Positions 1 through 8,181 of a stretch of DNA of 31,392 nt are shown here, piece by piece; positions within the stretch are counted from its first letter, which is position 1; every line of letters begins with the position of its first letter. Made by a program: the position numbers and the translations under genes. This DNA is from a virus: IMG/VR virus record IMGVR_UViG_3300030104_002360, positions 1-31,392 of that record, one strand, 5' to 3'. The notes under the pieces are model-generated. The model had not been told where the DNA came from. It saw only the letters and a list, made by a program, of their open reading frames with translations, and did not search any database.

Positions 1-1
1 T

Positions 2-877
2 AGTAAGGCATACAATTTGCATTTACAAAACTACCCTCTAACTGTACAGGAAGCTTTCCTGAAAACAAAAGGTTCTAGGTTTGATATAGCATTGCTTAAT
101 CAGCAGAGGGCTAGGGTGCAAACACTAGCGCATCCAGAACAACACATTACAACTGGATGTCTTGATTGGGTAATAGACGATAATGGATTAACTAATGAAG
201 TTAAGTTTACGCCCCACCCTCATGGTCCTTATAAAATATTACACGAACCACAACCTCACCTTCAGGGATTAGATGTTGGTGGTATTGACTCGTATGATCA
301 AGACGAGGCTGGGGCATCAGAATCAATGGGTTCTGCAATTATATTTAGAAGAATAGCAGACACTAATCAACCTTATAGATTACCAATAGCTGAATATACT
401 GATAGACCTGAAACAGCAGATCAATTTTATGAGGGTTGCTTAAAGCTTGCAGTGTATTATAATGCAAAAATGCTAGTTGAATATACAAAAATTGGTATAT
501 TGGACTACTTTTTGAGAAATAGAGCTCAAAAGTATCTCAAGACTAAACCTAGATCAGCACATTCACCTGGTACTAAAACCAGAAACAATTATGGTGTGCA
601 TATGAATAAGCAAGTTAAAGCATATATGGAGTCGTTAATGTATGACTACATAAAAGAAAGAGGAGACGAAATCTGGTTTATAGACCTATTAGATGAGCTA
701 TGTGATTGGGGTTCACGCAACACGGATAGAGCAATTGCATTTGGTTTGTGTTTAATCCACGAAAATGATAACTTTGCAATTGAAGTTAAAGATAGAGAAA
801 AAGAATCTATAAAAGAAAGCGGATTTGTATATTATAAATACGATAATAATGGAATACCTGTTAAACACACAAGATAA
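2..877 (+). CDS. Terminase large subunit (TerL), C-terminal part, partial
   Basis: This is the 3' end of the packaging motor gene. The reading frame is open to the first bases of the window, so the gene starts upstream, and the TTG at 17 is an internal Leu codon rather than a start. NYPLTVQEAF just after the window edge matches the segment that joins the ATPase and nuclease domains of large terminases (P.t..EAF). The remaining 250 residues fit the RNase H-like headful nuclease: GGIDSYD (first Asp at base 287) would supply the first metal ligand, and NTDRAIAFGL near the end fits the third acidic motif. The ATPase Walker motifs lie outside the window. The stop overlaps the portal start by one base (TAATG), so translation is probably coupled. 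The family assignment is firm; the individual catalytic residues are inferred. Confidence 0.87.
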   Translation, partial: SKAYNLHLQNYPLTVQEAFLKTKGSRFDIALLNQQRARVQTLAHPEQHITTGCLDWVIDDNGLTNEVKFTPHPHGPYKILHEPQPHLQGLDVGGIDSYDQDEAGASESMGSAIIFRRIADTNQPYRLPIAEYTDRPETADQFYEGCLKLAVYYNAKMLVEYTKIGILDYFLRNRAQKYLKTKPRSAHSPGTKTRNNYGVHMNKQVKAYMESLMYDYIKERGDEIWFIDLLDELCDWGSRNTDRAIAFGLCLIHENDNFAIEVKDREKESIKESGFVYYKYDNNGIPVKHTR

Positions 878-3054
878 TGAAGAACTTTCCTAGTCAACTA
901 CTACCTGATTCTAAAAAAGATAAGAAGTGGTGTGAACATATGCTTGATGCAATTGTTAATCACACTGGTCATGTAGATAGTCCTGAGAACAGGTATCAAT
1001 TAAAAGATGTAAGAAATTACGACATATATAATGGTGACTTTAATCGAGATGATTATAAATACCTTACAGAGCAATATGGGTATAACTATCCAGCTCGACT
1101 AGTTAATTACCCAATAGTACAACCTAAAATAGATTTATTATTAGGTGAAGATTTACATAGACCTTTAGATACCAAAGTCGTAACCATAAACCAAGAAGCT
1201 ATTAATAGAAAAGAAGACCAGAAAGTAACTATGGTCATGAATAAGCTTTTAGGTGAAGTTAAAGAGGAGATGAAGAAGTTAGGTATGGATGTTAAAAATG
1301 AAGGGCAGGAAATTCCTATCCCAGATGACATCGATACTTTTATGAGGTACAACTACAGAGAGTCTATAGAAGAAGCTGTTCAAGATGGATTAGAGTTTTT
1401 AACTAATAAATATAAGATTAAAAACAAATTCAAGGAGGGCTTTAGGGATCTACTAATAACTGGTAAGGAGTGCTATCGCGTAGAAATTAAGGATGGCGAC
1501 CCACAGGTTAGGCGCGTAGACCCAAGGTCACTCTGTTATGACTTGACTAGTGAGACTGACGATTTAGGTGAGGCTAACTGGGTAACAGAAGAAAGGTGGT
1601 TATCACCCAGTGATATTATAGATGAGTTTGGCGAGCAGTTAGATGATAAGCAAATACGTCTTATAGAATCTATGTCTCAGCAAAACAAAATAGATCAGCA
1701 TTCTGAATATAGAAATTGGTATGCTAGAGGTGAGTCGGGTGAACTTAGGGTAAAAGTTGTTCATGCTGAATGGAGATCTTTAAGAAAGATACAGTATAAG
1801 TTAAGCCCTAACAAACATGATAATGAGAAGCCGTTTAGAAAGATGGTTTCTGATAAATATAGAAAACGTAAAGGTGAAAAAGTTCGTAAAGTTGTTGTTG
1901 ATGACATTTGGCAGGCTACAAAGATTGGTGGTTCGATTATGGTTAATTGTCAGCGAGTTCCTAATCAAGTACGTTCTTTAGATGACCCTAGTGCGGCTAA
2001 CTTAAGTTATATTGGTGTAGTAAGAAATCATACAACAGGTAATCCTGTTTCTATGGTTGACTTACTTAAAAATGTGCAAATGCTTTATAATATTACTATG
2101 TATCACATAGAGTTATCTATGGCTAGATCAGGTGGTAAAGCAGTTGTTTATGATGTAGCTCAAATGCCAGCCAATCTTGGAATGAATATGCAGGATATAA
2201 TGTATCATATTAAAAATGATGGTATTATACCTATTAATTCTAAGGATGAGGGTTTACAGGCGCAAACATTTAATCAATTCCAGCAAATAGACTTTACATT
2301 GTCTAATTCTGTACAGCAACTTATAAATTTAAAAGTTATGCTGGAAGATATGGCTGGTCAAGTGTCTGGTGTTACTAGACAGCGTGAAGGTCAGGTAGAG
2401 CAATACGAGCAAGTTGGCAATCAACAAAGAGCTGTTGTACAATCCGCAACTATTACTCGATCTTGGTTTTGGTCACATGACATGGTTAAACAAGATGTAT
2501 TAATGCGTTGCGCTAACCTTATGAAAATATGTTGGAGTACAGGCAAAAAAACTGCAACAGTATTTGGTGATGGAACTTATAAGTTTATATCTATATTACC
2601 AGAAGTATCCTTAAATGACTATGGTGTATTCTTAGGTGATGGAGGTAAAGACGAAAGAATGAAAGAAGCTGTAACTCAATTAGCTCAATCCGCTCTTCAA
2701 GGTGGTCAAATAGATATGTTAGATGTTGTAAGAATATTTAAATCTGATACTTTAACTGAAGCGGAGCATATATTAGAAAAAGGCTTAGAGGCTGCAAAAG
2801 AAATGCAAGCTCAACAGCAACAAGCAATGCAAGAGCAGGCTCAAGCAGAAGCTGAAGCTAAAGAGCGTGAATTACAAATAGAAGTTGAAATGAATCAGCT
2901 TGATAATGATACTAGAATTAAGGTTGCTGAAATTCAGCATCAGTCTAAATTAGAAACAGCAGAAATACTTTCTGATGACCAGTATGGTACAAGAAAAGCT
3001 GATGCTGCGCTAAACCAAATGGAAGGACAACTTAAAGGACAGATTAAAAATTAA
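877..3054 (+). CDS. Portal protein
   Basis: This 725-residue protein directly follows the terminase and precedes the scaffold-like and capsid genes, which is the standard position of the portal. The portal forms the dodecameric ring through which DNA enters and leaves the capsid. The N-terminal half has motifs common in podovirus-type portals: NYPIVQPKIDLLLGED near residue 80 and a long mixed alpha/beta stem and wing region. The last 90 residues, from about 640, are rich in Gln, Glu and Ala (QAQQQQAMQEQAQAEAEAKE) and should form a coiled coil, as in portals with a long C-terminal barrel. The length is typical of crAss-like portals. The start is the ATG in the TAATG overlap with terminase. I assign it from position and overall character; no single motif is diagnostic. 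Confidence 0.85.
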   Translation: MKNFPSQLLPDSKKDKKWCEHMLDAIVNHTGHVDSPENRYQLKDVRNYDIYNGDFNRDDYKYLTEQYGYNYPARLVNYPIVQPKIDLLLGEDLHRPLDTKVVTINQEAINRKEDQKVTMVMNKLLGEVKEEMKKLGMDVKNEGQEIPIPDDIDTFMRYNYRESIEEAVQDGLEFLTNKYKIKNKFKEGFRDLLITGKECYRVEIKDGDPQVRRVDPRSLCYDLTSETDDLGEANWVTEERWLSPSDIIDEFGEQLDDKQIRLIESMSQQNKIDQHSEYRNWYARGESGELRVKVVHAEWRSLRKIQYKLSPNKHDNEKPFRKMVSDKYRKRKGEKVRKVVVDDIWQATKIGGSIMVNCQRVPNQVRSLDDPSAANLSYIGVVRNHTTGNPVSMVDLLKNVQMLYNITMYHIELSMARSGGKAVVYDVAQMPANLGMNMQDIMYHIKNDGIIPINSKDEGLQAQTFNQFQQIDFTLSNSVQQLINLKVMLEDMAGQVSGVTRQREGQVEQYEQVGNQQRAVVQSATITRSWFWSHDMVKQDVLMRCANLMKICWSTGKKTATVFGDGTYKFISILPEVSLNDYGVFLGDGGKDERMKEAVTQLAQSALQGGQIDMLDVVRIFKSDTLTEAEHILEKGLEAAKEMQAQQQQAMQEQAQAEAEAKERELQIEVEMNQLDNDTRIKVAEIQHQSKLETAEILSDDQYGTRKADAALNQMEGQLKGQIKN

Positions 3055-3065
3055 AAAAAAATTCG

Positions 3066-3077
3066 TAATATTGCAAA
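3066..3077 (+). promoter_or_regulatory. Promoter-like motif before the acidic gene
   Basis: TAATATTGCAAA ends directly before the ATG at 3078. It differs by one base from the Bacteroidota -7 element TAnnTTTG and resembles motifs before 4203 and 30220. No clear -33 box is visible. If it were a promoter the message would be almost leaderless, so a role in translation initiation is also possible. Confidence 0.25.
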
Positions 3078-4112
3078 ATGGAAGAAACAATGGAAAAAAA
3101 AGAGACATTAAGCGAAGAAGTAAAGGAATTTAATCCTGAAGCCTTTGCTGGGCTTGACAACTTAGTAGAACAAGTAGGTCAAGTTGATGAGCAAGAATCT
3201 AATAAAGAAGAGCCTACAGCTCTAGTAGATGAAACTGAAGCAGAAACTGAAACAACAGAAGAGGCGACTCAAGAAGTTGAAGAAGATGATGATTCAGATT
3301 TTGATTGGGGAGTAGAAGAAACTGAAGAAGAAACTAAAGCTGAAGTAGAGGAAGTAGAAGATGACTGGGATTTTGAAGATAAGCCAGAAGCTAAAGAAGA
3401 AACTGAAGAAAAAACTACAGAAACCAATGAGGTTAATTGGGATGCAGTAGCAGAACAACTTGGAATAGAAGGAGCGTCTAAAGAAGATATTGTTAAAGCT
3501 TTAAGTTCTAAGAACGAACCTGAAGCTAGCAATGATACTACAGAAAAGTACGAAGGATACCTTAAACTAACAGACAGAGAACTGTTGTCGGCTGACATGA
3601 AAGCTACAGGTATGGATGAGTATGACGTAGATGAGTCTTTAGATAGAATGGAAGATTCTGGAATGCTAAAGCATGAAGCTCTTAAAATTAGAAAGCAATT
3701 AAGAAATGCTATTCGAACTGAAAAGACTTCTATTCAGAATAAGCAAGAAACTGAAACGCAAGAAAAAGCCCAAGCTCAAGAGCAAGCAAGAAAAGACTTG
3801 CAGTCTGAGTTAAAGGGATTTAAGAATTACCTTGGAGGTAAGGTAACAGTACAACAAAGAAAAGATCTGTATAAATATATAACAACTGGGAATTTCAACG
3901 AAGACATTTATAAGACTCATGCCAATGTTGCGGAGGCTGCGTTTCTTTGGAAGAACAGAAAACAAATACAGAAAATGTTGAGGTCGCAAGGCTTCGAAGA
4001 CGGAAAGGGTAGTGTATTAGACAACCTTTCAAACAGAGGAGGTAGAGGAAACAGTAAACCTAAAAGAAATACAGGTACTGGGTTCGATCCTTCAGCATTT
4101 ATGGGCGATTAA
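3078..4112 (+). CDS. Acidic protein between portal and capsid genes, putative scaffold
   Basis: This 344-residue protein sits between the portal and the major capsid protein, where many tailed phages encode the scaffold. The first 120 residues are extremely acidic and low in complexity, with runs of Glu and Asp mixed with Thr and Val and two similar DFDWG/DWDFED patches. The centre (about residues 160-300) is predicted to be helical and rich in Lys, Glu and Gln. The C-terminus is short, basic and Gly-rich, ending in GTGFDPSAFMGD, which could bind capsid or portal. No protease motif is visible. A second in-frame ATG lies four codons downstream. Scaffold is an inference from position and composition; a packaged capsid-lining protein is an alternative. 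Confidence 0.55.
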   Translation: MEETMEKKETLSEEVKEFNPEAFAGLDNLVEQVGQVDEQESNKEEPTALVDETEAETETTEEATQEVEEDDDSDFDWGVEETEEETKAEVEEVEDDWDFEDKPEAKEETEEKTTETNEVNWDAVAEQLGIEGASKEDIVKALSSKNEPEASNDTTEKYEGYLKLTDRELLSADMKATGMDEYDVDESLDRMEDSGMLKHEALKIRKQLRNAIRTEKTSIQNKQETETQEKAQAQEQARKDLQSELKGFKNYLGGKVTVQQRKDLYKYITTGNFNEDIYKTHANVAEAAFLWKNRKQIQKMLRSQGFEDGKGSVLDNLSNRGGRGNSKPKRNTGTGFDPSAFMGD

Positions 4113-4186
4113 TTTTAATGCTGTCAAGGTTACGTTTTAAAAGAATAAAGAAGTAAATGCAATTTTTAAATAATTATTAATATTTC

Positions 4187-4202
4187 TAAATTGTAAAAAG
4201 AA
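4187..4202 (+). promoter_or_regulatory. Promoter-like motif before the capsid gene
   Basis: The 90-base gap 4113-4202 is very AT-rich and holds no gene or strong hairpin. TAAATTGTAAAAAGAA ends directly before the capsid ATG. It is one T short of the Bacteroidota TAnnTTTG box and shares TTGTAAAAA with the site before 30220. A separate promoter for the capsid gene would make sense because the product is needed in large amounts. No -33 box is clear. Confidence 0.3.
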
Positions 4203-5738
4203 ATGAAAACAACATCTGGAACGTTTGGGATTGATACTCAAGCGTCAAATTCGTTGGTAAGTGCTATGTTAAAGTATCCTGAAATTGGATCTACTTTAAT
4301 TCAGCAATACCCTCGTTTTGCACTAACGTACTTATTAGAAAGAACAGGTCGTTTTGCAAACGTAAAAGTAATGGGCGATAAATCTTTCGAGTGGAAAGTT
4401 TTAGGTCGTTCAAATCGTGAAATTAAATTAGCTGATATTACAACTATTACAGCTGCAGCAGCAAGTGCAACAACTGTACTTTTACCTGTCCTTAATAGAG
4501 ATTTATCTATTAATGACGTAGTAATGATTGGTAACGCTGTTGGTACTGTAATTGGCCATACAGAAGATGATGGTACAACAGTAAAAACAGATACTAATAA
4601 ACCGCCTGTTGGTCAAGCATTAGCTGCTCAACTTCAAGGTCACACAATTGCTACAGCTGATGCGTGGGGTTATCAAATTAGATTCTCTAAGGGTTATGGT
4701 GCTAGTGCACTTGCTTCTGGCGCTATTGTTGCTCGTTTAGGTTCTGCTTTTGGTGAAGGTTCTTTAGGTACTTCTGTATCTGAAAGCACTGCTTACCCAG
4801 AAACTCATAAAAACTGGTTAACATTAAACAGACGTAAGCAATCTATTACAGGTTCTGCTTTAACTGATGTTACTTGGATTGAAAACAATGGATCTAAATT
4901 GTGGTACTTTACTGCAGAGAAATTGTTTACTGATGAGTTTATGTATCAATTAGAGCTTCAACGATGGTTCGGTAGAAACAACGTTGGTACTGCTGTTGAT
5001 GCTTATACTTTCCCAGGTCACGCTGGTGCTGTTGATGCTAGTGCTTCTGCCTTAATGGGTGATGGTATTTTAGCTCAAATCGAAGGTTCTATTGATATGA
5101 CTTACAATGTTGGTAGTGCTGCTGGTGAGGGTCTTACAGAAGACAAATTAGCTCGATTTATTGCAGAGCTTTCTCGTAACGCTAAATCTCCTGAAGGAAA
5201 CGAATGGGTAGTATTTACTGGTACAGAAGGTCGATACCAATTCCACAGAGCTATGAAAGATATTTCTGTTGGAGCTTCTGTTGTTAGTGGTGCTGCTGGC
5301 GCTGCTTCTGGCGGATCTATGCAGTCTATGAAAACTGGTTCTGATGTATCTTTAGGTGTTAACTTTGTATCTTACTATGTATTAGGTAATAAACTTACTA
5401 TTGCTTACTGCCCAGTATTTGATGACGTTAATGCTTTTGGTGCTGAAGCTGGTGCTGGTGGAGATGGTTCTGGTGGAACTATGTCTGGTAAAATGGTATT
5501 CTTAGACTTCTCGTCTGTAGATGGTGTACCTAACATTCAGTTAATTGCTAAAGGATCTGATGGTCTTAACCGTAACTATGTGAAAAAATACATTCCTGGT
5601 ATGGTTAACCCTTACGATCAAAAATCAATGTTGGCTGCTAACGGTGACGACTCATTCACATGTCAAATCATGTCTGAATCTGGAATTATTGTTCGTAATC
5701 CTTTGTCTTGCGGTATTTTAAGTGCTGTACATGCATAA
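4203..5738 (+). CDS. Major capsid protein
   Basis: This 511-residue protein forms the icosahedral shell. Its place after portal and scaffold-like genes, its length (close to the roughly 490-510 residues of crAss-like capsid proteins) and its composition (rich in Gly, Ala, Ser and Thr, few Cys) all fit an HK97-fold capsid protein. The N-terminal 70 residues contain LKYPEIGSTLIQQYPRFALTYLLE, an arm-like helix, followed by a beta-rich region (FEWKVLGRS) resembling an E-loop. A Gly/Ala/Ser-rich stretch lies at residues 355-375 and another Gly-rich loop at 415-430. The C-terminus, IIVRNPLSCGIL, resembles the P-domain ending common in phage capsids. Codon use is more optimised than in its neighbours (many GCT, GGT and TCT codons), as expected for an abundant product. 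The HK97 fold is inferred; I cannot model it here. Confidence 0.85.
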   Translation: MKTTSGTFGIDTQASNSLVSAMLKYPEIGSTLIQQYPRFALTYLLERTGRFANVKVMGDKSFEWKVLGRSNREIKLADITTITAAAASATTVLLPVLNRDLSINDVVMIGNAVGTVIGHTEDDGTTVKTDTNKPPVGQALAAQLQGHTIATADAWGYQIRFSKGYGASALASGAIVARLGSAFGEGSLGTSVSESTAYPETHKNWLTLNRRKQSITGSALTDVTWIENNGSKLWYFTAEKLFTDEFMYQLELQRWFGRNNVGTAVDAYTFPGHAGAVDASASALMGDGILAQIEGSIDMTYNVGSAAGEGLTEDKLARFIAELSRNAKSPEGNEWVVFTGTEGRYQFHRAMKDISVGASVVSGAAGAASGGSMQSMKTGSDVSLGVNFVSYYVLGNKLTIAYCPVFDDVNAFGAEAGAGGDGSGGTMSGKMVFLDFSSVDGVPNIQLIAKGSDGLNRNYVKKYIPGMVNPYDQKSMLAANGDDSFTCQIMSESGIIVRNPLSCGILSAVHA

Positions 5739-5755
5739 GGTTCAATACTATATGT

Positions 5756-5773
5756 GGGAGGAGTAATCCTCCC
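5756..5773 (+). terminator. Hairpin with GTAA loop after the capsid gene
   Basis: GGGAGGAGTAATCCTCCC forms a perfect 7-bp stem closed by a GTAA (GNRA-type) loop, 17 bases after the capsid stop. No U-tract follows (the next bases are CATTAGAACG), so it is a poor intrinsic terminator. It may protect the 3' end of the capsid message or mark a processing site. A similar hairpin lies at 7101-7125. Confidence 0.55.
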
Positions 5774-5809
5774 CATTAGAACGCAAACAACAATTAAAAA
5801 AAGAGAAAA

Positions 5810-6472
5810 ATGAAACATCCAGTTATTGTAAGGGTTAAAAAACCCAAAAGATTTGTTTATTTAGGTTTAGGTTCAAGTTATAAAGATCCAAAAGATCGAG
5901 GTAGAAGAAGAGACTTAAAGGACATAAATGGTGAGACATACGATTTTGTTATGAGAAGCACTGCCACTGTTTTTGACTTAAATGATGAGCATGATAAGCA
6001 TGTTCACGATTGGTTAAAGGATTATCCTGGTATTAGTAGGCATTTAATTTTTGAAGATACCATAGAGCAAGAAATGATTTCTACAGAAGCAATGGTTGAA
6101 TCAGCAGAAGCAATTCAAATTGCTGTTGCAATGACAGATAAAGAAATATTAGATTTCTGCAAACTAACAGGTATTAGAACTAAAGATAACTCTATTGAGT
6201 TTGTTAAGGCTCAGGTTATTAAAATGGCTAATGATGATCCTAATAGATTCTCTAAAATAATTAATGATAGAGATAAGGATTATAGAGTGTTTATTGAGCA
6301 TGCTATTGACGCAAAAAAGATTAACTTTGTAAATGGAACTTATAAGTACAATACTGAAACTATAGGCCTAACAGAAGACCAAGTAGTATTGTGGCTTAAA
6401 GATAATAAAGACATTCACGCATTATTGCGAAAAGAAATGTCTGGTAATAAAAAGGCAAAAGCTAAGAAATGA
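5810..6472 (+). CDS. Unrecognised capsid-adjacent protein
   Basis: This 220-residue protein follows the major capsid gene after a 71-base gap that contains a hairpin. The first 45 residues are strongly basic and may be beta-stranded (VIVRVKKPKRFVYLGLG, then KDRGRRRDLKD). The middle is helical and acidic. The C-terminal 90 residues look like a small helical or winged-helix domain (KKINFVNGTYKYNTETIGLTE, then a helix ending in LLRKEMSG), with a Lys-rich tail. Position suggests a virion part, such as a capsid accessory protein or head-tail completion factor. I do not recognise the family. The ATG is preceded by AAAAAAAGAGAAAA, an A-rich leader typical of Bacteroidota. The stop overlaps the next start by four bases (ATGA). 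Confidence 0.75.
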   Translation: MKHPVIVRVKKPKRFVYLGLGSSYKDPKDRGRRRDLKDINGETYDFVMRSTATVFDLNDEHDKHVHDWLKDYPGISRHLIFEDTIEQEMISTEAMVESAEAIQIAVAMTDKEILDFCKLTGIRTKDNSIEFVKAQVIKMANDDPNRFSKIINDRDKDYRVFIEHAIDAKKINFVNGTYKYNTETIGLTEDQVVLWLKDNKDIHALLRKEMSGNKKAKAKK

Positions 6473-7074
6473 CATACGCACAGGCGCAATCACATATAGA
6501 TAACTTGTTAGATAAAACAGGTACAGCATATTTTACTACAGATGAAAAAAATCAATTTATTGATTTAGCTGTAATGGAATACACTAAAGGTTTAGTAAAC
6601 ACTTTAGAGTCTGATGCTCAATCTATGGAAAAAATAGCGCCTTTAGTAAAAAAATCTAGTTCGTTATCACAGACTAGTGGATCTATTACTTTGCCTACTG
6701 ATGATCCTGTGTACCATATATTGAGAGCGTATACAGCAACAACTGGATATAATATTAATATTATGGGATATGGTGAGTATGCTTCAGCTAAAAATGATCC
6801 TTATCACAAACCCAACTCTGAAAACCCAATAGGTTTACTTAGAGGTGGTAATTTAGATATTATAGGTACAACAGAAAACATATATGTAGAATATATTGAG
6901 GTCCCTGTACTTTCAGATGAGGGAACAGTTTCTGGGTCTACTCAGTTTTTAGGTGGGTATGATTTAAACTCCTCTGATGAGATAGTAAATATTGCAGTTA
7001 GAAAGATGATGTTATCGTTGGAAGATCCACGGTATCAGCTTCAAAATAATGAGCTAACCGCTGACAAGCGTTGA
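6469..7074 (+). CDS. Ring/head-tail adaptor-type protein 1
   Basis: This 201-residue protein begins inside the stop of the preceding gene (ATGA), so the pair is translationally coupled. The N-terminal third is helical (AQAQSHIDNLLDKTG, then TTDEKNQFIDLAVMEYTKGL). Next comes a beta-rich part containing ITLPTDDPVYHILRAYT, which resembles the 'LPxD' core of head-tail connector and adaptor proteins that form a ring beneath the portal. In crAss-like phages several proteins of about 200 residues stack as neck rings, and this gene's size and place fit one of them. The protein ends with a helix (NIAVRKMMLSLEDPRY). The specific ring position is not determinable from the sequence. It is followed by a hairpin-bearing gap. 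Confidence 0.62.
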   Translation: MTYAQAQSHIDNLLDKTGTAYFTTDEKNQFIDLAVMEYTKGLVNTLESDAQSMEKIAPLVKKSSSLSQTSGSITLPTDDPVYHILRAYTATTGYNINIMGYGEYASAKNDPYHKPNSENPIGLLRGGNLDIIGTTENIYVEYIEVPVLSDEGTVSGSTQFLGGYDLNSSDEIVNIAVRKMMLSLEDPRYQLQNNELTADKR

Positions 7075-7100
7075 TGACTCTCTTTTTTCCTGCGTTAGAT

Positions 7101-7125
7101 TGGGTGGTAGAGTAATCTACCCCCA
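7101..7125 (+). terminator. Second GTAA-loop hairpin, in the neck gene gap
   Basis: A 10-bp stem with one bulged T (base 7105) and a GTAA loop (7112-7115) lies between two ring protein genes. T7101-G7104 pair with C7122-A7125, and G7106-A7111 pair with T7116-C7121. ATTCTTTT follows, a weak T-rich tract, so partial termination is possible here. The loop and the trailing CCCCATT are shared with the hairpin after the capsid gene. Confidence 0.55.
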
Positions 7126-7144
7126 TTCTTTTAAAAAATAAAAT

Positions 7145-7768
7145 ATGACTTTAAACGAAATTGTTTACAACATTAAAAATTTAGCCGAAGGTGGTTATTC
7201 AACTGACGACAATAAGCTTAGTACTCGTCAAATTAAAGCTTGGGTAAACTATCATAGGTTAAATATTTTGGAGTCATACACTAATAATGGTAAAAATATA
7301 CCTCAAGGTGCAACACAAAATATAGGCACTTTTGTGGTACCAGATGAGGGTGAATATTTAACTTTACCTAGAGTTGCCTCTTACGGTGATACAAGGGGTA
7401 TAACTAGCGTTACATCTATTGATGGTAATATGATTTTTGCTAGAACAACTCAAGATAAAATATCTTACCAAGAAGAAAGTAGGTTTACATCTGCAATACC
7501 TAAATTTTTATTAGAAGAAAGCGTTAAGCTTTACTTTTATGGATCTGGTGGTGGTGAGCAAGTAAAAATAGTAGGTGTATTAGAAGACCCTACATCTGCA
7601 TCATCCTGGAGTGGAGATGATGATAATTATCCTTTACCATCTCAGTTGGTTAACCCATTAATTAAAATGGTTGCTGAAGTAGAACTTAATATTACTCTTA
7701 AAGCTCCTGGAGATTTAATTAATAATGAGGTAGAGGCAGATAGAGAGGTACAAACAGGTAAACAATAA
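7145..7768 (+). CDS. crAss-type ring/neck protein 2
   Basis: This 207-residue protein resembles a neck protein family that is common in phages of Bacteroidota. It begins with LNEIVYNIKN and a short GGYSTDDNKLSTRQIKAWVN segment. A helix with YHRLNILESYT follows, then beta strands around LPRVASYGDTRGITSVTSID. It ends with IVGVLEDPTSA, YPLPSQLVNPLIKMV and a final helix with LKAPGDLINNEVE. The pattern of 'EDP' followed by 'YPLP' and 'P-D-x-x-N' is one I associate with crAss-like ring proteins placed between portal and tail tube. This gene opens a tightly linked run (7145-8791), and its stop overlaps the next start by one base. The assignment rests on recalled family patterns plus position. Confidence 0.68.
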   Translation: MTLNEIVYNIKNLAEGGYSTDDNKLSTRQIKAWVNYHRLNILESYTNNGKNIPQGATQNIGTFVVPDEGEYLTLPRVASYGDTRGITSVTSIDGNMIFARTTQDKISYQEESRFTSAIPKFLLEESVKLYFYGSGGGEQVKIVGVLEDPTSASSWSGDDDNYPLPSQLVNPLIKMVAEVELNITLKAPGDLINNEVEADREVQTGKQ

Positions 7769-8181
7769 TGTATATAACATATAAAGATATTTACAATAAA
7801 ATATCTAAAAGAGTAAGAGTAGAAGCGTCTGGCAGGAAAAAGACTAAATCTATACCTTACTCTTTGTATTTTAAAATAGTCACTAAATTCTTTGAAATCC
7901 TAGTTAGGGATTTAATAATAAGAAAACAGAGAATTTTCTTACCTTTGAATTTAGGATTTTTGTATGTAGAAAAGAAAGAGCATACTAGAGCTTTCCATAT
8001 ACGAAAAGATATTGTAGAGTCTAAGATAAAAGGTGAACCTGTTAGGTATAAGGTTCCTATACTAGATAATTATTACTACAAAATAAGCTGGGCTAAAGGT
8101 GGTAAAAGCTTGCATAAATGCAAACTGTATCCAGCAAAAAAAGTTAGAGAACTATTAAAAGATACATATAATGCAAATTAG
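7768..8181 (+). CDS. IHF/HU-like structural protein
   Basis: This 137-residue basic protein matches the small IHF-subunit-like protein found in the structural block of crAss-like phages. Residues 30-70 carry the recognisable core: a helix (YSLYFKIVTKFFEILVRDLI), then KQRIFLPLNLGFLYVEKK, which corresponds to the HU/IHF pattern of a long helix followed by 'G..V.l...G.f.v'. The rest is Lys- and Tyr-rich (YKISWAKGGKSLHKCK). In cellular IHF this fold bends DNA; in these phages the protein is thought to be part of the neck or tail, so its role is probably structural. The canonical Pro-tipped DNA-binding arm is not obvious. It starts in a TAATG overlap, ends with TAG and overlaps the next gene by 11 bases. 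Confidence 0.66.
   Translation: MYITYKDIYNKISKRVRVEASGRKKTKSIPYSLYFKIVTKFFEILVRDLIIRKQRIFLPLNLGFLYVEKKEHTRAFHIRKDIVESKIKGEPVRYKVPILDNYYYKISWAKGGKSLHKCKLYPAKKVRELLKDTYNAN

Noticed and set aside
17-19. TTG at 17 as a start codon for the first gene
   Set aside because: The frame is open upstream to the window edge and the protein begins in the middle of the terminase, so the TTG is an internal Leu codon.
2790-2880. Gln-rich repeat in the portal gene as a DNA repeat element
   Set aside because: The CAA/CAG/GAA-rich run is explained by the Gln/Glu/Ala-rich C-terminal coiled coil of the portal protein.
3269-3598. Minus-strand Ser-rich open frame
   Set aside because: It is the antisense shadow of the Glu/Asp-rich acidic gene (GAA read backwards gives TTC and TCT codons). 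It has no start context and overlaps a real gene fully.
5756-5773. Classical rho-independent terminator after the capsid gene
   Set aside because: The stem is strong but the expected run of U residues is missing, so efficient intrinsic termination is unlikely. It is kept only as a structured element.
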